Positions 1 to 6,837 of a DNA stretch of 10,101 nt are shown here, piece after piece. Position numbers and translations under genes: made by a program. Positions within the stretch are counted from its first letter, which is position 1. Each line of letters opens with the position of its first letter. This DNA comes from Planctomycetota bacterium (GTDB lineage: Bacteria > Planctomycetota > Planctomycetia > Pirellulales > UBA7805), in NCBI GenBank assembly GCA_014237955.1, contig JABABY010000061.1, positions 1 to 10,101 on the forward strand, read 5' to 3'. Under the pieces are notes generated by a model that ran no database searches, was not told the origin of the DNA, and saw only the letters and a program-made list of their open reading frames with translations.

Positions 1-1
1 G

Positions 2-232
2 GGCTGCTGGATCGACGTGGAGCCGGTTTTGCCGCCAGGTAAGATTGTCGACACGACCGGTGCCGGCGACAGTTTTTATGCGGGTCTTTTAACCGGATTG
101 CTCCGCGGGATGGATGAGGCGGCAGCGGGACGATTGGCGGCGGCCTGCGGTGCATGCTGCGTGACCGGGCTGGGGGCCACCGGTGGGCTACGAGACTATC
201 AAGAAACGGCCCGTTTAGCGGAGCTACTTTAG
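2..232 (+). CDS. PfkB-family carbohydrate kinase, C-terminal end (5' part outside window)
   Basis: This is the last 76 residues or so of a ribokinase/PfkB-type sugar kinase, which phosphorylates a sugar or nucleoside with ATP in the cytoplasm. The frame is open from the window edge (GCWIDVEPVL...), so the GTG at 17 is only an internal codon. The decisive motif is DTTGAGDSFYAGLL at about 52-93. It is PfkB signature 2: the GAGD aspartate is the catalytic base and the glycines form the anion hole. The following helix (AAGRLAAACGACCVTGLGATGG) is the usual Ala-rich C-terminal stretch ending in a conserved G-A-x-G turn. The gene ends with TAG at 230-232 and faces the isomerase gene convergently. 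Which sugar is used cannot be told from this fragment, because substrate residues lie in the missing N-terminal half. The family call is firm; the substrate is unknown. Confidence 0.9.
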   Translation, partial: GCWIDVEPVLPPGKIVDTTGAGDSFYAGLLTGLLRGMDEAAAGRLAAACGACCVTGLGATGGLRDYQETARLAELL

Positions 233-260
233 TCGGGTTGCCTTGAAGATGCCAACACTC

Positions 261-313
261 AAACTCGAACCGCGGGACGCGGCGCAAAATTGCCCGCGTC
301 CCGCTCGAGTTTT
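261..313. terminator. Bidirectional intrinsic terminator between convergent genes
   Basis: A long hairpin lies between the kinase stop (232) and the isomerase stop (319). The outer stem pairs AAACTCGA (261-268) with TCGAGTTT (305-312). The inner stem pairs GCGGGACGCGG (272-282) with CCGCGTCCCGC (294-304). A 3-nt bulge (269-271) sits between them, and the loop is about 11 nt. A TTTT run (310-313) follows on the + strand, and the AAA at 261-263 gives a short TTT on the - strand. The 19 paired positions and the placement exactly between two convergent stop codons support termination from both sides. The U-tracts are short, so the stem carries most of the argument. Confidence 0.75.
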
Positions 314-318
314 CTGAC

Positions 319-1314
319 TCAGTCCGCAAAAGCCGCATCAAAGGCGACATTGTTGGGTGCGAAATCTAGTTTTTTCACAAACTCACACGCTTCACGAGCA
401 CCATGCTCGCGATCCATGCGGGCATCTTCCCACTCTACCGAAAGCGGGCCCGTGTACCCGACATCGTTGAGCGCTCGGATAATCTCCTCAAAGTTTACAC
501 TTCCTCGTCCCGGCGAGCGAAAATCCCATCCACGACGGGCATCGCCGAAGTTGAGATGGCTACCGAGAATTCCGCTCCGCCCGTTGAGCGTGACGATGGC
601 ATCTTTCACATGGACATGGTAGATGCGGTCGGAAAAGGCGCGGATAAATTCGACGGAATCAACACCTTGCCAAATTAAGTGGGAGGGGTCGAAGTTAAAT
701 CCAAATTCCTCGCGATGATCAAGAGCTTTGAGCGCCCTTTCCGCAGTGTAGATGTCAAAGGCGATCTCGGTCGGATGGACCTCCAAAGCAAAACGCACGC
801 CACATTCTCCAAATACGTCCAGAATGGGATTCCAGCGTTCGGCAAATTGTTCAAATCCCGCATCGATCATCGATTCCGGAACCGGCGGGAAGGAATACAG
901 TAAATGCCAGATGCTTGACCCAACAAATCCGTTGACGACATCAATCCCCATTTTCTGGGCTGCACGCGCGGTATTTTTTACATCTTCTGCTGCGCGATCG
1001 TTTACGCCCGCAGGATCCCCATCGCCCCAGACGTACTCTGGCAGAATGGCCTGGTGACGCTCGTCGATGATGTCGCAGACCGCTTGGCTGACTAAATGTG
1101 TGCTAATTGCGTGGCATTGCAGATCGTAGCGGTCGAGCAAATCGCGTTTTTCAGTGCAATAATTGTCGTCCGCAATGGCTTTATCGATCTCAAAATGATC
1201 GCCCCAGCATGCAAGTTCCAGTCCTTGATAACCAAAATCACTTGCCTTGCGCGCCATGTCCTCCAGCGGCAGGTCGGCCCATTGGCCTGTAAACAGTGTG
1301 ACAGGACGTGTCAT
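319..1314 (-). CDS. Sugar phosphate isomerase/epimerase (AP endonuclease 2 / xylose isomerase-like TIM barrel)
   Basis: This is a 331-residue cytoplasmic protein of the xylose isomerase-like TIM-barrel superfamily, whose members isomerise or epimerise sugars with a bound divalent metal. The motifs occur in the expected order: an N-terminal first strand (TRPVTLFTGQWADLPLEDM), GYQGLELACWG, ALEVHPTE (Glu about 178), FNFDPSHLIWQG (Asp about 209), YHVHVKDA (His about 233/235) and LSVEWED (Glu about 294). These fit the Glu-Asp-His-Glu metal set of tagatose-3-epimerase-like enzymes. The frame extends back to an ATG at 1353, but the ATG at 1312-1314 was chosen because AAGGAG lies 6 nt upstream and the conserved fold starts directly after it; the extra 13 residues would run through an inverted repeat. 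The tail (NNVAFDAAFAD) is of a type I associate with planctomycete members. The gene has its own leader and converges on a sugar kinase, which hints at carbohydrate catabolism. The substrate is not known. Confidence 0.9.
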   Translation of the reverse strand: MTRPVTLFTGQWADLPLEDMARKASDFGYQGLELACWGDHFEIDKAIADDNYCTEKRDLLDRYDLQCHAISTHLVSQAVCDIIDERHQAILPEYVWGDGDPAGVNDRAAEDVKNTARAAQKMGIDVVNGFVGSSIWHLLYSFPPVPESMIDAGFEQFAERWNPILDVFGECGVRFALEVHPTEIAFDIYTAERALKALDHREEFGFNFDPSHLIWQGVDSVEFIRAFSDRIYHVHVKDAIVTLNGRSGILGSHLNFGDARRGWDFRSPGRGSVNFEEIIRALNDVGYTGPLSVEWEDARMDREHGAREACEFVKKLDFAPNNVAFDAAFAD

Positions 1315-1320
1315 GGTGTA

Positions 1321-1326
1321 CTCCTT
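1321..1326 (-). promoter_or_regulatory. Shine-Dalgarno site fixing the isomerase start
   Basis: On the minus strand the sequence reads ACAAGGAGTACACC followed by ATG at 1314. The AAGGAG core sits 6 nt before the start codon. It decides for the ATG at 1312-1314 over the in-frame ATG 39 nt upstream, which would place this site inside the coding region. Confidence 0.8.
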
Positions 1327-1344
1327 GTAAAATTCGGATCCAAG

Positions 1345-1363
1345 ATCTGTCATTCTGACAGAT
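1345..1363. promoter_or_regulatory. Perfect 8-3-8 inverted repeat upstream of the isomerase (candidate operator)
   Basis: ATCTGTCA (1345-1352), spacer TTC, then TGACAGAT (1356-1363) form a perfect dyad 31-49 nt before the isomerase start. The size (19 bp) and the position between the likely promoter area and the RBS match a binding site for a dimeric repressor. No T-run follows, so a terminator is unlikely. No regulator gene is visible next to it, so the cognate protein cannot be named. A short RNA hairpin in the leader is the alternative reading. Confidence 0.5.
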
Positions 1364-1409
1364 ATGCCTGCCGCATCAATAGCCGCAGGCTTCCCGTTTG
1401 CCCGTAAGA

Positions 1410-1427
1410 AGCGGAGCTGCTTCCGCT
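1410..1427 (-). terminator. Weak candidate terminator downstream of floA
   Basis: AGCGGA (1410-1415) and TCCGCT (1422-1427) form a perfect 6-bp stem with a 6-nt loop, 72 nt past the floA stop. On the minus strand it is followed only by TCTTACGG, so the U-tract is poor. A second stem, GCCTGC (1366-1371) with GCAGGC (1385-1390), lies further on. Either could slow or end transcription of the NfeD/FloA unit, but read-through into the isomerase gene is possible. Confidence 0.3.
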
Positions 1428-1498
1428 AAAATGCCCCTAGGCGTTACAGATTGACATCGGTAGCAACTGCTACTGAAATGGAACGCTCGCAGAGACGA

Positions 1499-2554
1499 TT
1501 ACGACTTCGTAAAACCGCTACCGGCAATGCTCTTTCGCATATCGGTATCGGCTTGGATATTGCGGAGTTTGTAATAGTCCATAATTCCAAGTCGCGAACT
1601 CTGAAATGCATCGGCGATCGCTCGAGGAACTTGTGCTTCTGCCTCGACAACTTTGGCACGGCTTTCCTCGACAGCAGCCATATTCTCACGCTCTTTTGCC
1701 ACTTCCATCGCCCGTTTTCCTTCAGCACGGGCGCGGGCAACACGCATGTCGGCCTCCGCCTGATCGGCCTGTAGGCGAGCACCAATATTGCTCCCTACAT
1801 CAATATCGCCAATGTCAATGGAGACGATCTCATACGCTGTCTGCGAATCCATGCGCCGAGCAAGCACGGCTTTGGATATCGTATCGGGATTTTCTAGAAC
1901 ATTTTTATGTGAATCTGCCGAACCAATCGCACTGACAATGCCTTCACCCACACGAGCAATAATAGTCTCTTCCATGGCCCCACCGATGAGTCGTTTGAGA
2001 TTAGCGCGTACGGTGACTCTTGCCTTCACTTTCAACTGAATTCCGTCTTTAGCAACCGCATCAAGCGTCTGCCTTCCCGAATCGCTAGCGGGGCAGTCGA
2101 TCACCTTTGGATTGACACTGGTCTGGACCGCCTCTAAGACGTTGCGACCGGCAAGGTCAATCGCGGTGGCTTGCTTGAAATTGAGGTCAACGATTTTTGC
2201 TTTAACAGCGGCGATGCAGGCCCGAATAACTAACGGCACATTTCCGCCTGCCAGATAATGGGCTTCAAGAGTTTTACTGGTAATGCCGCTCGAATCATCA
2301 AGACCCGCTTGAACAGCCATAATTTTGCTGCGGACAATGATGGTCGGATTTACTTTGCGAAAAGTCATGCCGAGCAAATCAACGATTCCAATCTGCGCCA
2401 GCGTAGTGACACATTGGATCCAGAGTCGAAAATACCGGGCGAACACTGCCAGCAAAACGAGACAAATAATAATAACAATCGCAAAAATAACGATCGGTAT
2501 CAAAACGCCTGTACTTGCACCAAAAAGTGGCGAGGGAATAAATAAGAATGGCAT
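1499..2554 (-). CDS. floA: Flotillin-like protein FloA (SPFH family)
   Basis: This 351-residue membrane scaffold protein is related to FloA (YqfA) of Bacillus subtilis. It forms oligomeric foci (functional membrane microdomains) that affect membrane fluidity and help assemble membrane protein complexes. The N-terminal hydrophobic segment, residues about 17-39, is the membrane hairpin or anchor. An SPFH core follows at about 45-250, with the FloA hallmarks VDLNFKQATAIDLAGRNVLEAV, GIQLKVKARVTVRANLKRLIGG and TIIARVGEGIVSAIGS. Then comes an Ala/Glu-rich flotillin coiled coil (QADQAEADMRVARARAEG..., about 260-316) and the conserved end RLGIMDYYKLRNIQADTDMRKSI. The length is close to that of Bacillus FloA. 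The ATG at 2552-2554 has a GAGGT-like site about 7-8 nt upstream. The gene is last in a same-strand set after two NfeD-family genes (68-nt gap to the nearer one), which is the usual flotillin/NfeD partnership. No key segment is missing. Confidence 0.95.
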   Translation of the reverse strand: MPFLFIPSPLFGASTGVLIPIVIFAIVIIICLVLLAVFARYFRLWIQCVTTLAQIGIVDLLGMTFRKVNPTIIVRSKIMAVQAGLDDSSGITSKTLEAHYLAGGNVPLVIRACIAAVKAKIVDLNFKQATAIDLAGRNVLEAVQTSVNPKVIDCPASDSGRQTLDAVAKDGIQLKVKARVTVRANLKRLIGGAMEETIIARVGEGIVSAIGSADSHKNVLENPDTISKAVLARRMDSQTAYEIVSIDIGDIDVGSNIGARLQADQAEADMRVARARAEGKRAMEVAKERENMAAVEESRAKVVEAEAQVPRAIADAFQSSRLGIMDYYKLRNIQADTDMRKSIAGSGFTKS

Positions 2555-2622
2555 GACCGAACCTCACAGGCATTTAACCAGGGAGCAACCTCCAATATTT
2601 GTAACCCGGCCCGATCAACTGT

Positions 2623-3216
2623 TCAAGAGAGCGGGTCTTCAAAAGGATCGATTCCCAACGAATCGATCGACTGAGAGAGGGGGTCCTCTGCGTCGGTTCT
2701 TGCCGAATCCTCGTGTCGTTTTGTGAGATCCACTCTCTTAACGACCATACGATTATTGCGAATCCGCACAACCTCAACTGTATCTCCCTGCTCGATCGCT
2801 CCTGATTCACTCACCGCCTCACAGGTTTTTCCATCGATCACAATCGCACCACCTGGAAGCATGGCCGACTTGGCAATCCCATGCTTGCCAATTAGTTCCC
2901 GATATTTTTCTCTTGGATCTTCTTCAGGCAGTACATCATCGCTCTTCGGGGTACCAAGCAGGAGCCGTTTCCCGATGGGCGTATGAGGTAGCCATTTGAA
3001 GGCAACAAGAATCACCACAGGCAAACTAACGGCGGCGGTGCCTATAAAGACAAATCCCGCAGCGGTAGAACCAAAAGAAAACGCCAGCACGACCGAACCG
3101 ATGATGGATGCGATGGAAAGGAAGCCGAGAATTCCGGCTGAGGGAATAAAAATTTCAAGAGCAGCCAAGCCCAGCCCCAGCGCCATCAACAAAATTGCCC
3201 AAATGATCGGGTGCAT
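2623..3216 (-). CDS. Short NfeD-family membrane protein
   Basis: This 197-residue protein of the NfeD family has membrane helices followed by a soluble OB-fold, and such proteins typically accompany flotillins or stomatins. Hydrophobic segments lie at about 4-24, 28-48 and 52-73. The turn IFIPSAGILGFL is characteristic (compare VFIIPGFGIFGLG in the longer neighbour), as is the exit motif KWLPHTPIGKRLLL. The OB-fold covers about 104-162 (LIGKHGIAKSAMLPGGAIVIDGKT...GDTVEVVRIRNNRMVVKRV). An acidic, probably disordered tail ends the protein. It has no protease domain, so it is a short-type NfeD. The start at 3216 is the only ATG that gives the complete first helix, and the RBS is weak. It sits 68 nt before floA and 147 nt after the long NfeD gene, and may have its own promoter. 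The likely role is binding or organising FloA in the membrane; this is inferred from family and context. Confidence 0.9.
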   Translation of the reverse strand: MHPIIWAILLMALGLGLAALEIFIPSAGILGFLSIASIIGSVVLAFSFGSTAAGFVFIGTAAVSLPVVILVAFKWLPHTPIGKRLLLGTPKSDDVLPEEDPREKYRELIGKHGIAKSAMLPGGAIVIDGKTCEAVSESGAIEQGDTVEVVRIRNNRMVVKRVDLTKRHEDSARTDAEDPLSQSIDSLGIDPFEDPLS

Positions 3217-3279
3217 AAGAAACGACTACATCCAGTTTGTTAAAAATTTCCAACCGTCAAAGCGGCCCTGTAGGATCAG

Positions 3280-3307
3280 CATATATTTTGTGAACCGGCA
3301 AAGTCAA
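3280..3307 (-). promoter_or_regulatory. Candidate internal sigma70 promoter before the short NfeD gene
   Basis: On the minus strand TTGACT (3302-3307) is separated by 16 nt from TATATG (3280-3285). The site lies in the 147-nt gap between the two NfeD genes and would give a leader of about 55-60 nt before the ATG at 3216. The -35 matches consensus at 5 of 6 bases and the -10 at 4 of 6. It would allow short NfeD and FloA to be made apart from the long NfeD. Confidence 0.4.
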
Positions 3308-3363
3308 ATTAGAAACCGCCGATACCAACAAAAGTACGATTATGTCTTATGATTCGGTAAAAA

Positions 3364-5601
3364 TTACGATTCCATCGCTCGGACCAGAACATGTCCGCCG
3401 TGGACCTCAACCACCTCAACATCCGCACCTTCTGGAATTAGCTCCGCGTCGGAAATTACATCGACAAGTTCATTGGCAAATGATGCTTTACCCGACGGCG
3501 TTAGTTGCGTTGTCGTTCGACCAATTTGGCCGAGCAATCGAGAGTAGTCAAACGGTGATTCATCTCGCGTCTGTTGTCTCTGGCGGGCGTCCATGGCCGG
3601 CAACATGAGCCGACTTAATATTGGAGTATGTGGCAAATAACGCCGTAAAACAAATGAGAATAAAACCAAGCCCACAACAGCTCCGCCAACAATGAACAAT
3701 GAGTCGCGAAGCTGTCGAAGGTCGCTGTCGCTGCGGGGCAATACAAATGTCTGGCTCGCCAGAATCAGAGAGATAAGAATCATAATGCCCCCGCCGAGAC
3801 CAAAAATGCCGAATCCGGGAATAATGAAAACTTCTAAAATCAGACAGGCAACGCCAACAACAAATAAGATGATTTCCAATTCGGTTGCAGTATGATTCAT
3901 GAAGTTTGCCCAAAAGTAGAGTGCAAATGCAACCGTTGCGAGAAAACCACCCACCCCGATTCCCGGCATTTGCACCTCGGCGTAAATCCCCGCCATGCCA
4001 ATAAGGACCAGCAGCCATCCCAAACCGGGTGAGGCGAGTGCACCGATGAGATGATCGACCCAACTAGGCTCGACCAGTTCCGGATCATCCAGCAAACCAT
4101 ATTTTCTTTTTAATCCCGAAAACTCATCCACGAGTGCTGTGGCAACTGCAACATTTTCTGCCTCGATTCCGGTGAGCTTCAGAGGAGTACCGGGAGTTGT
4201 GATTTGTTCGCCGCGCTCCCAATCTTGGCGATCATTGAGTTGCATAAACTCTGCTTCATTAAAATACCGCACCAGATTAGTGCGCCGATTGCGATACTGA
4301 TATACTGAAAAATTCTTCTTAAACATTGCCGCTGTCAGAGCATAGCTGCGTACTGTATTGGGGATGATTACATCTGTGATTGTGAAGTCGATATCGGCCT
4401 GATCTTCAGGCGAAAGTGACTTCTCTCCCCCTCCAATCACTGCATGTGGTTGCATGATAATGTCGTCACAAGCCAATGCGATGAGGGCGGCAGTACCTGT
4501 AGCAGCCTCTGGGATGTAGGCGACCGTAAAGACTTCATTTGCATCCAGTTCTGCAAGATAGGCGGTCAATTGCGTAATCGCTCCCAGGTCGCCACCTTTG
4601 CAGTCGATCCAAAGACAAAGCAGGTTCACACCGTCGTTTTCAATGGCCTCGTTCATCATTGCCAAACGTGTTTCCACAAAACGTGGATTGACATAGCGAT
4701 CGACAAGAATCATTCGGGGCTTTAGTTTCCCTGCCGCCAACGGATCGATTTGAATACTCTGTCGGGAAACGCCGAGATATCGCGCAAGCGCTTCTCGATC
4801 TGAAACAAGATGGGCCGCTACGCCCAGTTTTCGAGCCTGGTCGCCCGCAAGAAAAGCAGGCTGTCCACCGGGGAAAATAACGCCCGTGTCATCTTGGTCG
4901 ATCGTGCGAGTCTGCTTAAGTTTTGCCAATTGGCTAGCGAATACTAGCTGCGTCCCTTCGTCCGTTTTTACTTTCAATAATCTCCGCTTGTCATCGAGCA
5001 TTCCCACGGCAAGTTCAATGGGGATGGTGTGACGACTCTTTGAGATCTGTTGGTAGCCACTCAAGATGGTTTTGTCGATAGGATGGTCTCCATCATGTCC
5101 CGCACCAGCATTTCCGATGACCGCATCCGGTGCCATGATAATCTGATCGCAAGCCATAGCAGCAAGTAGAGCATGGCCCCCGATCGACCTGGGCAGATAG
5201 GCAACTGTCTTCACGCCATCCAAGGCGGGAGAGATAAGAAACCTTGCCAATTTCAACGCGTCTTCGAACACACTGCCAAGACCAAATTGCGAAACTCCAG
5301 GATCAAACTCCAAAATGAGCACGCTGCGACGACCGGCAACTCTTGGTTCGGATTGAAGCTGTCCGACGAGGTGCTGGATTTGTGCAATGACTCGGCGATC
5401 GACATTGCCAGTAATGGGAAGCGGGACACGCAACAGGCGACCGGAAACGGGTTCACCCTCTACGACTGCGGGATGGGATCGCGATGCCAGGTCTGGCGCG
5501 TTGATATCCTCGCTAAATACATTTCTTGCAATGCCAGCGCACGGGAAGAAAAGCGCAAAGAGCCAGAGTATGCGATTGATGGACGATCGATTCAGAGTCA
5601 T
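3364..5601 (-). CDS. nfeD: Long NfeD-family protein with tandem ClpP/crotonase-like domains
   Basis: This is a 745-residue long-type NfeD. Residues 1-25 form a signal peptide (RILWLFALFFPCAGIA), so the next part is expected outside the membrane. A ClpP/crotonase-like domain follows at about 55-280 (VLILEFDPG...TVAYLPRSIGGHALLAAMACDQIIMAPDAVIG), then a second at about 295-510 (LLCLWIDCKGGDLG...TVAYIPEAATGTAALIALACDDIIMQPHAVIG). Hydrophobic segments at about 525-567, 575-619 and 633-652 carry the NfeD turns MPGIGVGGFL and IPGFGIFGLGGG and the exit RYLPHTPI. The OB-fold is at about 685-744 (LLGQIGRTTTQLTPSGKASF...GADVEVVEVHGGHVLVR). In the active archaeal homologue 1510-N a Ser-Lys dyad cleaves stomatin; by eye from memory both nucleophile positions here are Gly (about 142 and 369) and no matching Lys is seen. 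The gene heads a unit with short NfeD and FloA. The family call is firm; loss of protease activity is inference. Confidence 0.92.
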   Translation of the reverse strand: MTLNRSSINRILWLFALFFPCAGIARNVFSEDINAPDLASRSHPAVVEGEPVSGRLLRVPLPITGNVDRRVIAQIQHLVGQLQSEPRVAGRRSVLILEFDPGVSQFGLGSVFEDALKLARFLISPALDGVKTVAYLPRSIGGHALLAAMACDQIIMAPDAVIGNAGAGHDGDHPIDKTILSGYQQISKSRHTIPIELAVGMLDDKRRLLKVKTDEGTQLVFASQLAKLKQTRTIDQDDTGVIFPGGQPAFLAGDQARKLGVAAHLVSDREALARYLGVSRQSIQIDPLAAGKLKPRMILVDRYVNPRFVETRLAMMNEAIENDGVNLLCLWIDCKGGDLGAITQLTAYLAELDANEVFTVAYIPEAATGTAALIALACDDIIMQPHAVIGGGEKSLSPEDQADIDFTITDVIIPNTVRSYALTAAMFKKNFSVYQYRNRRTNLVRYFNEAEFMQLNDRQDWERGEQITTPGTPLKLTGIEAENVAVATALVDEFSGLKRKYGLLDDPELVEPSWVDHLIGALASPGLGWLLVLIGMAGIYAEVQMPGIGVGGFLATVAFALYFWANFMNHTATELEIILFVVGVACLILEVFIIPGFGIFGLGGGIMILISLILASQTFVLPRSDSDLRQLRDSLFIVGGAVVGLVLFSFVLRRYLPHTPILSRLMLPAMDARQRQQTRDESPFDYSRLLGQIGRTTTQLTPSGKASFANELVDVISDAELIPEGADVEVVEVHGGHVLVRAMES

Positions 5602-5635
5602 ATCTACTTCACAAAAAAGCGTTGAACGCCAAAAA

Positions 5636-5665
5636 ATTTTATCGTCGCGATATTTACAATGTCAA
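5636..5665 (-). promoter_or_regulatory. Candidate sigma70 promoter of the NfeD-NfeD-FloA unit
   Basis: On the minus strand a perfect -35 hexamer TTGACA (5660-5665) is followed 16-18 nt later by an AT-rich -10 region, GATAAAAT (5636-5643; best hexamers ATAAAA or TAAAAT). It lies 35-64 nt before the long NfeD start, in the gap just after the upstream terminator, which is where a promoter is expected. A short palindrome lies directly upstream. Confidence 0.5.
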
Positions 5666-5673
5666 TGATGGAA

Positions 5674-5687
5674 CAGAAGTGCTTCTG
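5674..5687. promoter_or_regulatory. Small palindrome upstream of the NfeD promoter
   Basis: CAGAAG (5674-5679), two bases, then CTTCTG (5682-5687) is a perfect 6-2-6 dyad. It ends 8 nt before the -35 hexamer of the candidate promoter, a position suited to an activator or modulator. Short dyads also arise by chance, and no regulator is encoded nearby. Confidence 0.25.
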
Positions 5688-5740
5688 CGGACTTAATATT
5701 GTACTACTTATAGAAAACAATCGAATGCTTTTTATAACAA

Positions 5741-5774
5741 TAAAAAACCGCGGCCGAACATGTTCGGCCGCGGT
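5741..5774 (-). terminator. Strong intrinsic terminator of the MscS-like gene
   Basis: Positions 5747-5774 are a perfect 28-nt palindrome centred between 5760 and 5761, with a GC-rich arm (ACCGCGGCCGAACA and its complement). On the minus strand it is followed at once by TTTTTTA (5741-5746 in complement). It begins 34 nt after the stop codon of the MscS-like gene and before the NfeD promoter region, so the two units are likely separate transcripts. It lacks a matching T-run on the + strand side. Confidence 0.9.
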
Positions 5775-5807
5775 ACTCGATGGTCAGAATATGAACCAGC
5801 CCGTTCT

Positions 5808-6689
5808 TTAACGGATGGCTTCGTTCAGCATTCGCGTATTGGGGACACTACGTCGATGCATGAGACCATTTTCTTCCGTCTCAATGATCGTCGCGACCGG
5901 ACCCACTTCACGCACTGTACCCTTCATGTCCCCGATGCGGACATTATCGCCGGCCTCCATTCGCTGCCGTACATAATAGCCAGCCAAGATGCCTCCAACC
6001 ACATCCCGTCCGCCAAGACCGAATGAAAGTCCGAAGCCAATTGCCAGCGCGGTAAAAGCGATGAGAATGGCATAGTTGAACAGTTCAAATTTGATCTCCA
6101 GTTGATCAAATGCAGCCATGAAGATCATCAGAGCCAAAATGTAATAACAACCGCTGGCCAACTGCTGGGCATACGAAATCCCTGCGCGATCTGCACTGGT
6201 AGCGATTACGCCTCGGAGAAATGTTGCAATCAACAGACCGATAACAACAACGACCGTAGCGACAAGCAATTTAGGGATATAGGCAACAATGGTTTCCATG
6301 CCGGATGAGATGCCTTCCCAGCCGAGGATATTAAACCCAGCGGTCAGAAAAACGCACATCAATAACCAGAAAAACATCAAGCCGACGATCGAGGGAATGC
6401 TTCGCCGGATGCCAACCTGTTGCATCGATTCGACCAAACCACTTCTTTCGGCTGCCATCTGGAGTCCGATCTTTTCGCAAATAGCGGTTGCTAATCGGCC
6501 TGCAACTCGAGCAATGAGATAGCCGACAAGCAGGACGACGATCATTGCCAGAAGACTGGGGACGATGGAAACGATCTGTGTAATCGCTGTCTGGAAACTG
6601 GAAACGAAGCTATCGCTCCATTTCTGAGCATCTCCCTGGCCTAGCAACTGATACTGAGACAGAAAACTTTCAGCAAATAAGGTATTCAT
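5808..6689 (-). CDS. MscS-family small-conductance mechanosensitive channel-like protein
   Basis: This 293-residue inner-membrane protein is probably a channel gated by membrane tension that releases solutes on osmotic downshock. Hydrophobic segments lie at about 42-64 (VPSLLAMIVVLLVGYLIARVAGRL, a conserved MscS-family TM-helix repeat), 98-118, 136-158 (the second such repeat, IPKLLVATVVVVIGLLIATFLRG), 178-196 and 204-224. The pore-helix region FGLSFGLGGRDVVGGILAGYYV then runs into the beta domain MEAGDNVRIGDMKGTVREVGPVATIIETEENGLMHRRSVPNTRMLNEAI (about 245-292). The protein stops right there, so the C-terminal alpha/beta vestibule of E. coli MscS is absent. This is common in proteins with these TM-helix repeats, and no frameshift is seen. 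The ATG at 6687-6689 has a strong AGGAGGA 7 nt upstream. The gene is followed by its own terminator and is probably monocistronic. Confidence 0.9.
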   Translation of the reverse strand: MNTLFAESFLSQYQLLGQGDAQKWSDSFVSSFQTAITQIVSIVPSLLAMIVVLLVGYLIARVAGRLATAICEKIGLQMAAERSGLVESMQQVGIRRSIPSIVGLMFFWLLMCVFLTAGFNILGWEGISSGMETIVAYIPKLLVATVVVVIGLLIATFLRGVIATSADRAGISYAQQLASGCYYILALMIFMAAFDQLEIKFELFNYAILIAFTALAIGFGLSFGLGGRDVVGGILAGYYVRQRMEAGDNVRIGDMKGTVREVGPVATIIETEENGLMHRRSVPNTRMLNEAIR

Positions 6690-6696
6690 GTTAAAT

Positions 6697-6703
6697 TCCT
6701 CCT
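6697..6703 (-). promoter_or_regulatory. Strong Shine-Dalgarno site of the MscS-like gene
   Basis: On the minus strand the sequence reads TTTAGGAGGAATTTAAC and then ATG at 6689. The AGGAGGA core is 7 nt from the start. It is the best RBS in the window, where most genes have weak ones, and suggests efficient translation. Confidence 0.8.
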
Positions 6704-6837
6704 AAAAAGTGAAATGCCGAGCCGATCCATCAGCCCGTAGTTTGGCAAGTCTTGGTTCCCTGGTTGCCAAGTGAGTACGCACCTAGCAAACGTCGGGAGT
6801 TCATAACACATTCCTTCTCGTGGCGATTTGCAACAGT

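Noticed and set aside
1315..1353. N-terminal extension of the isomerase to the ATG at 1353
   Set aside because: The strong AAGGAG at 1321-1326 and the family start both favour the ATG at 1312-1314.
6742..6770. Inverted repeat TTGGCAA / TTGCCAA between the 77-aa gene and the MscS-like gene
   Set aside because: A 7-bp stem with a 15-nt loop and no T-run; it could be a leader hairpin or operator, but nothing else supports it.
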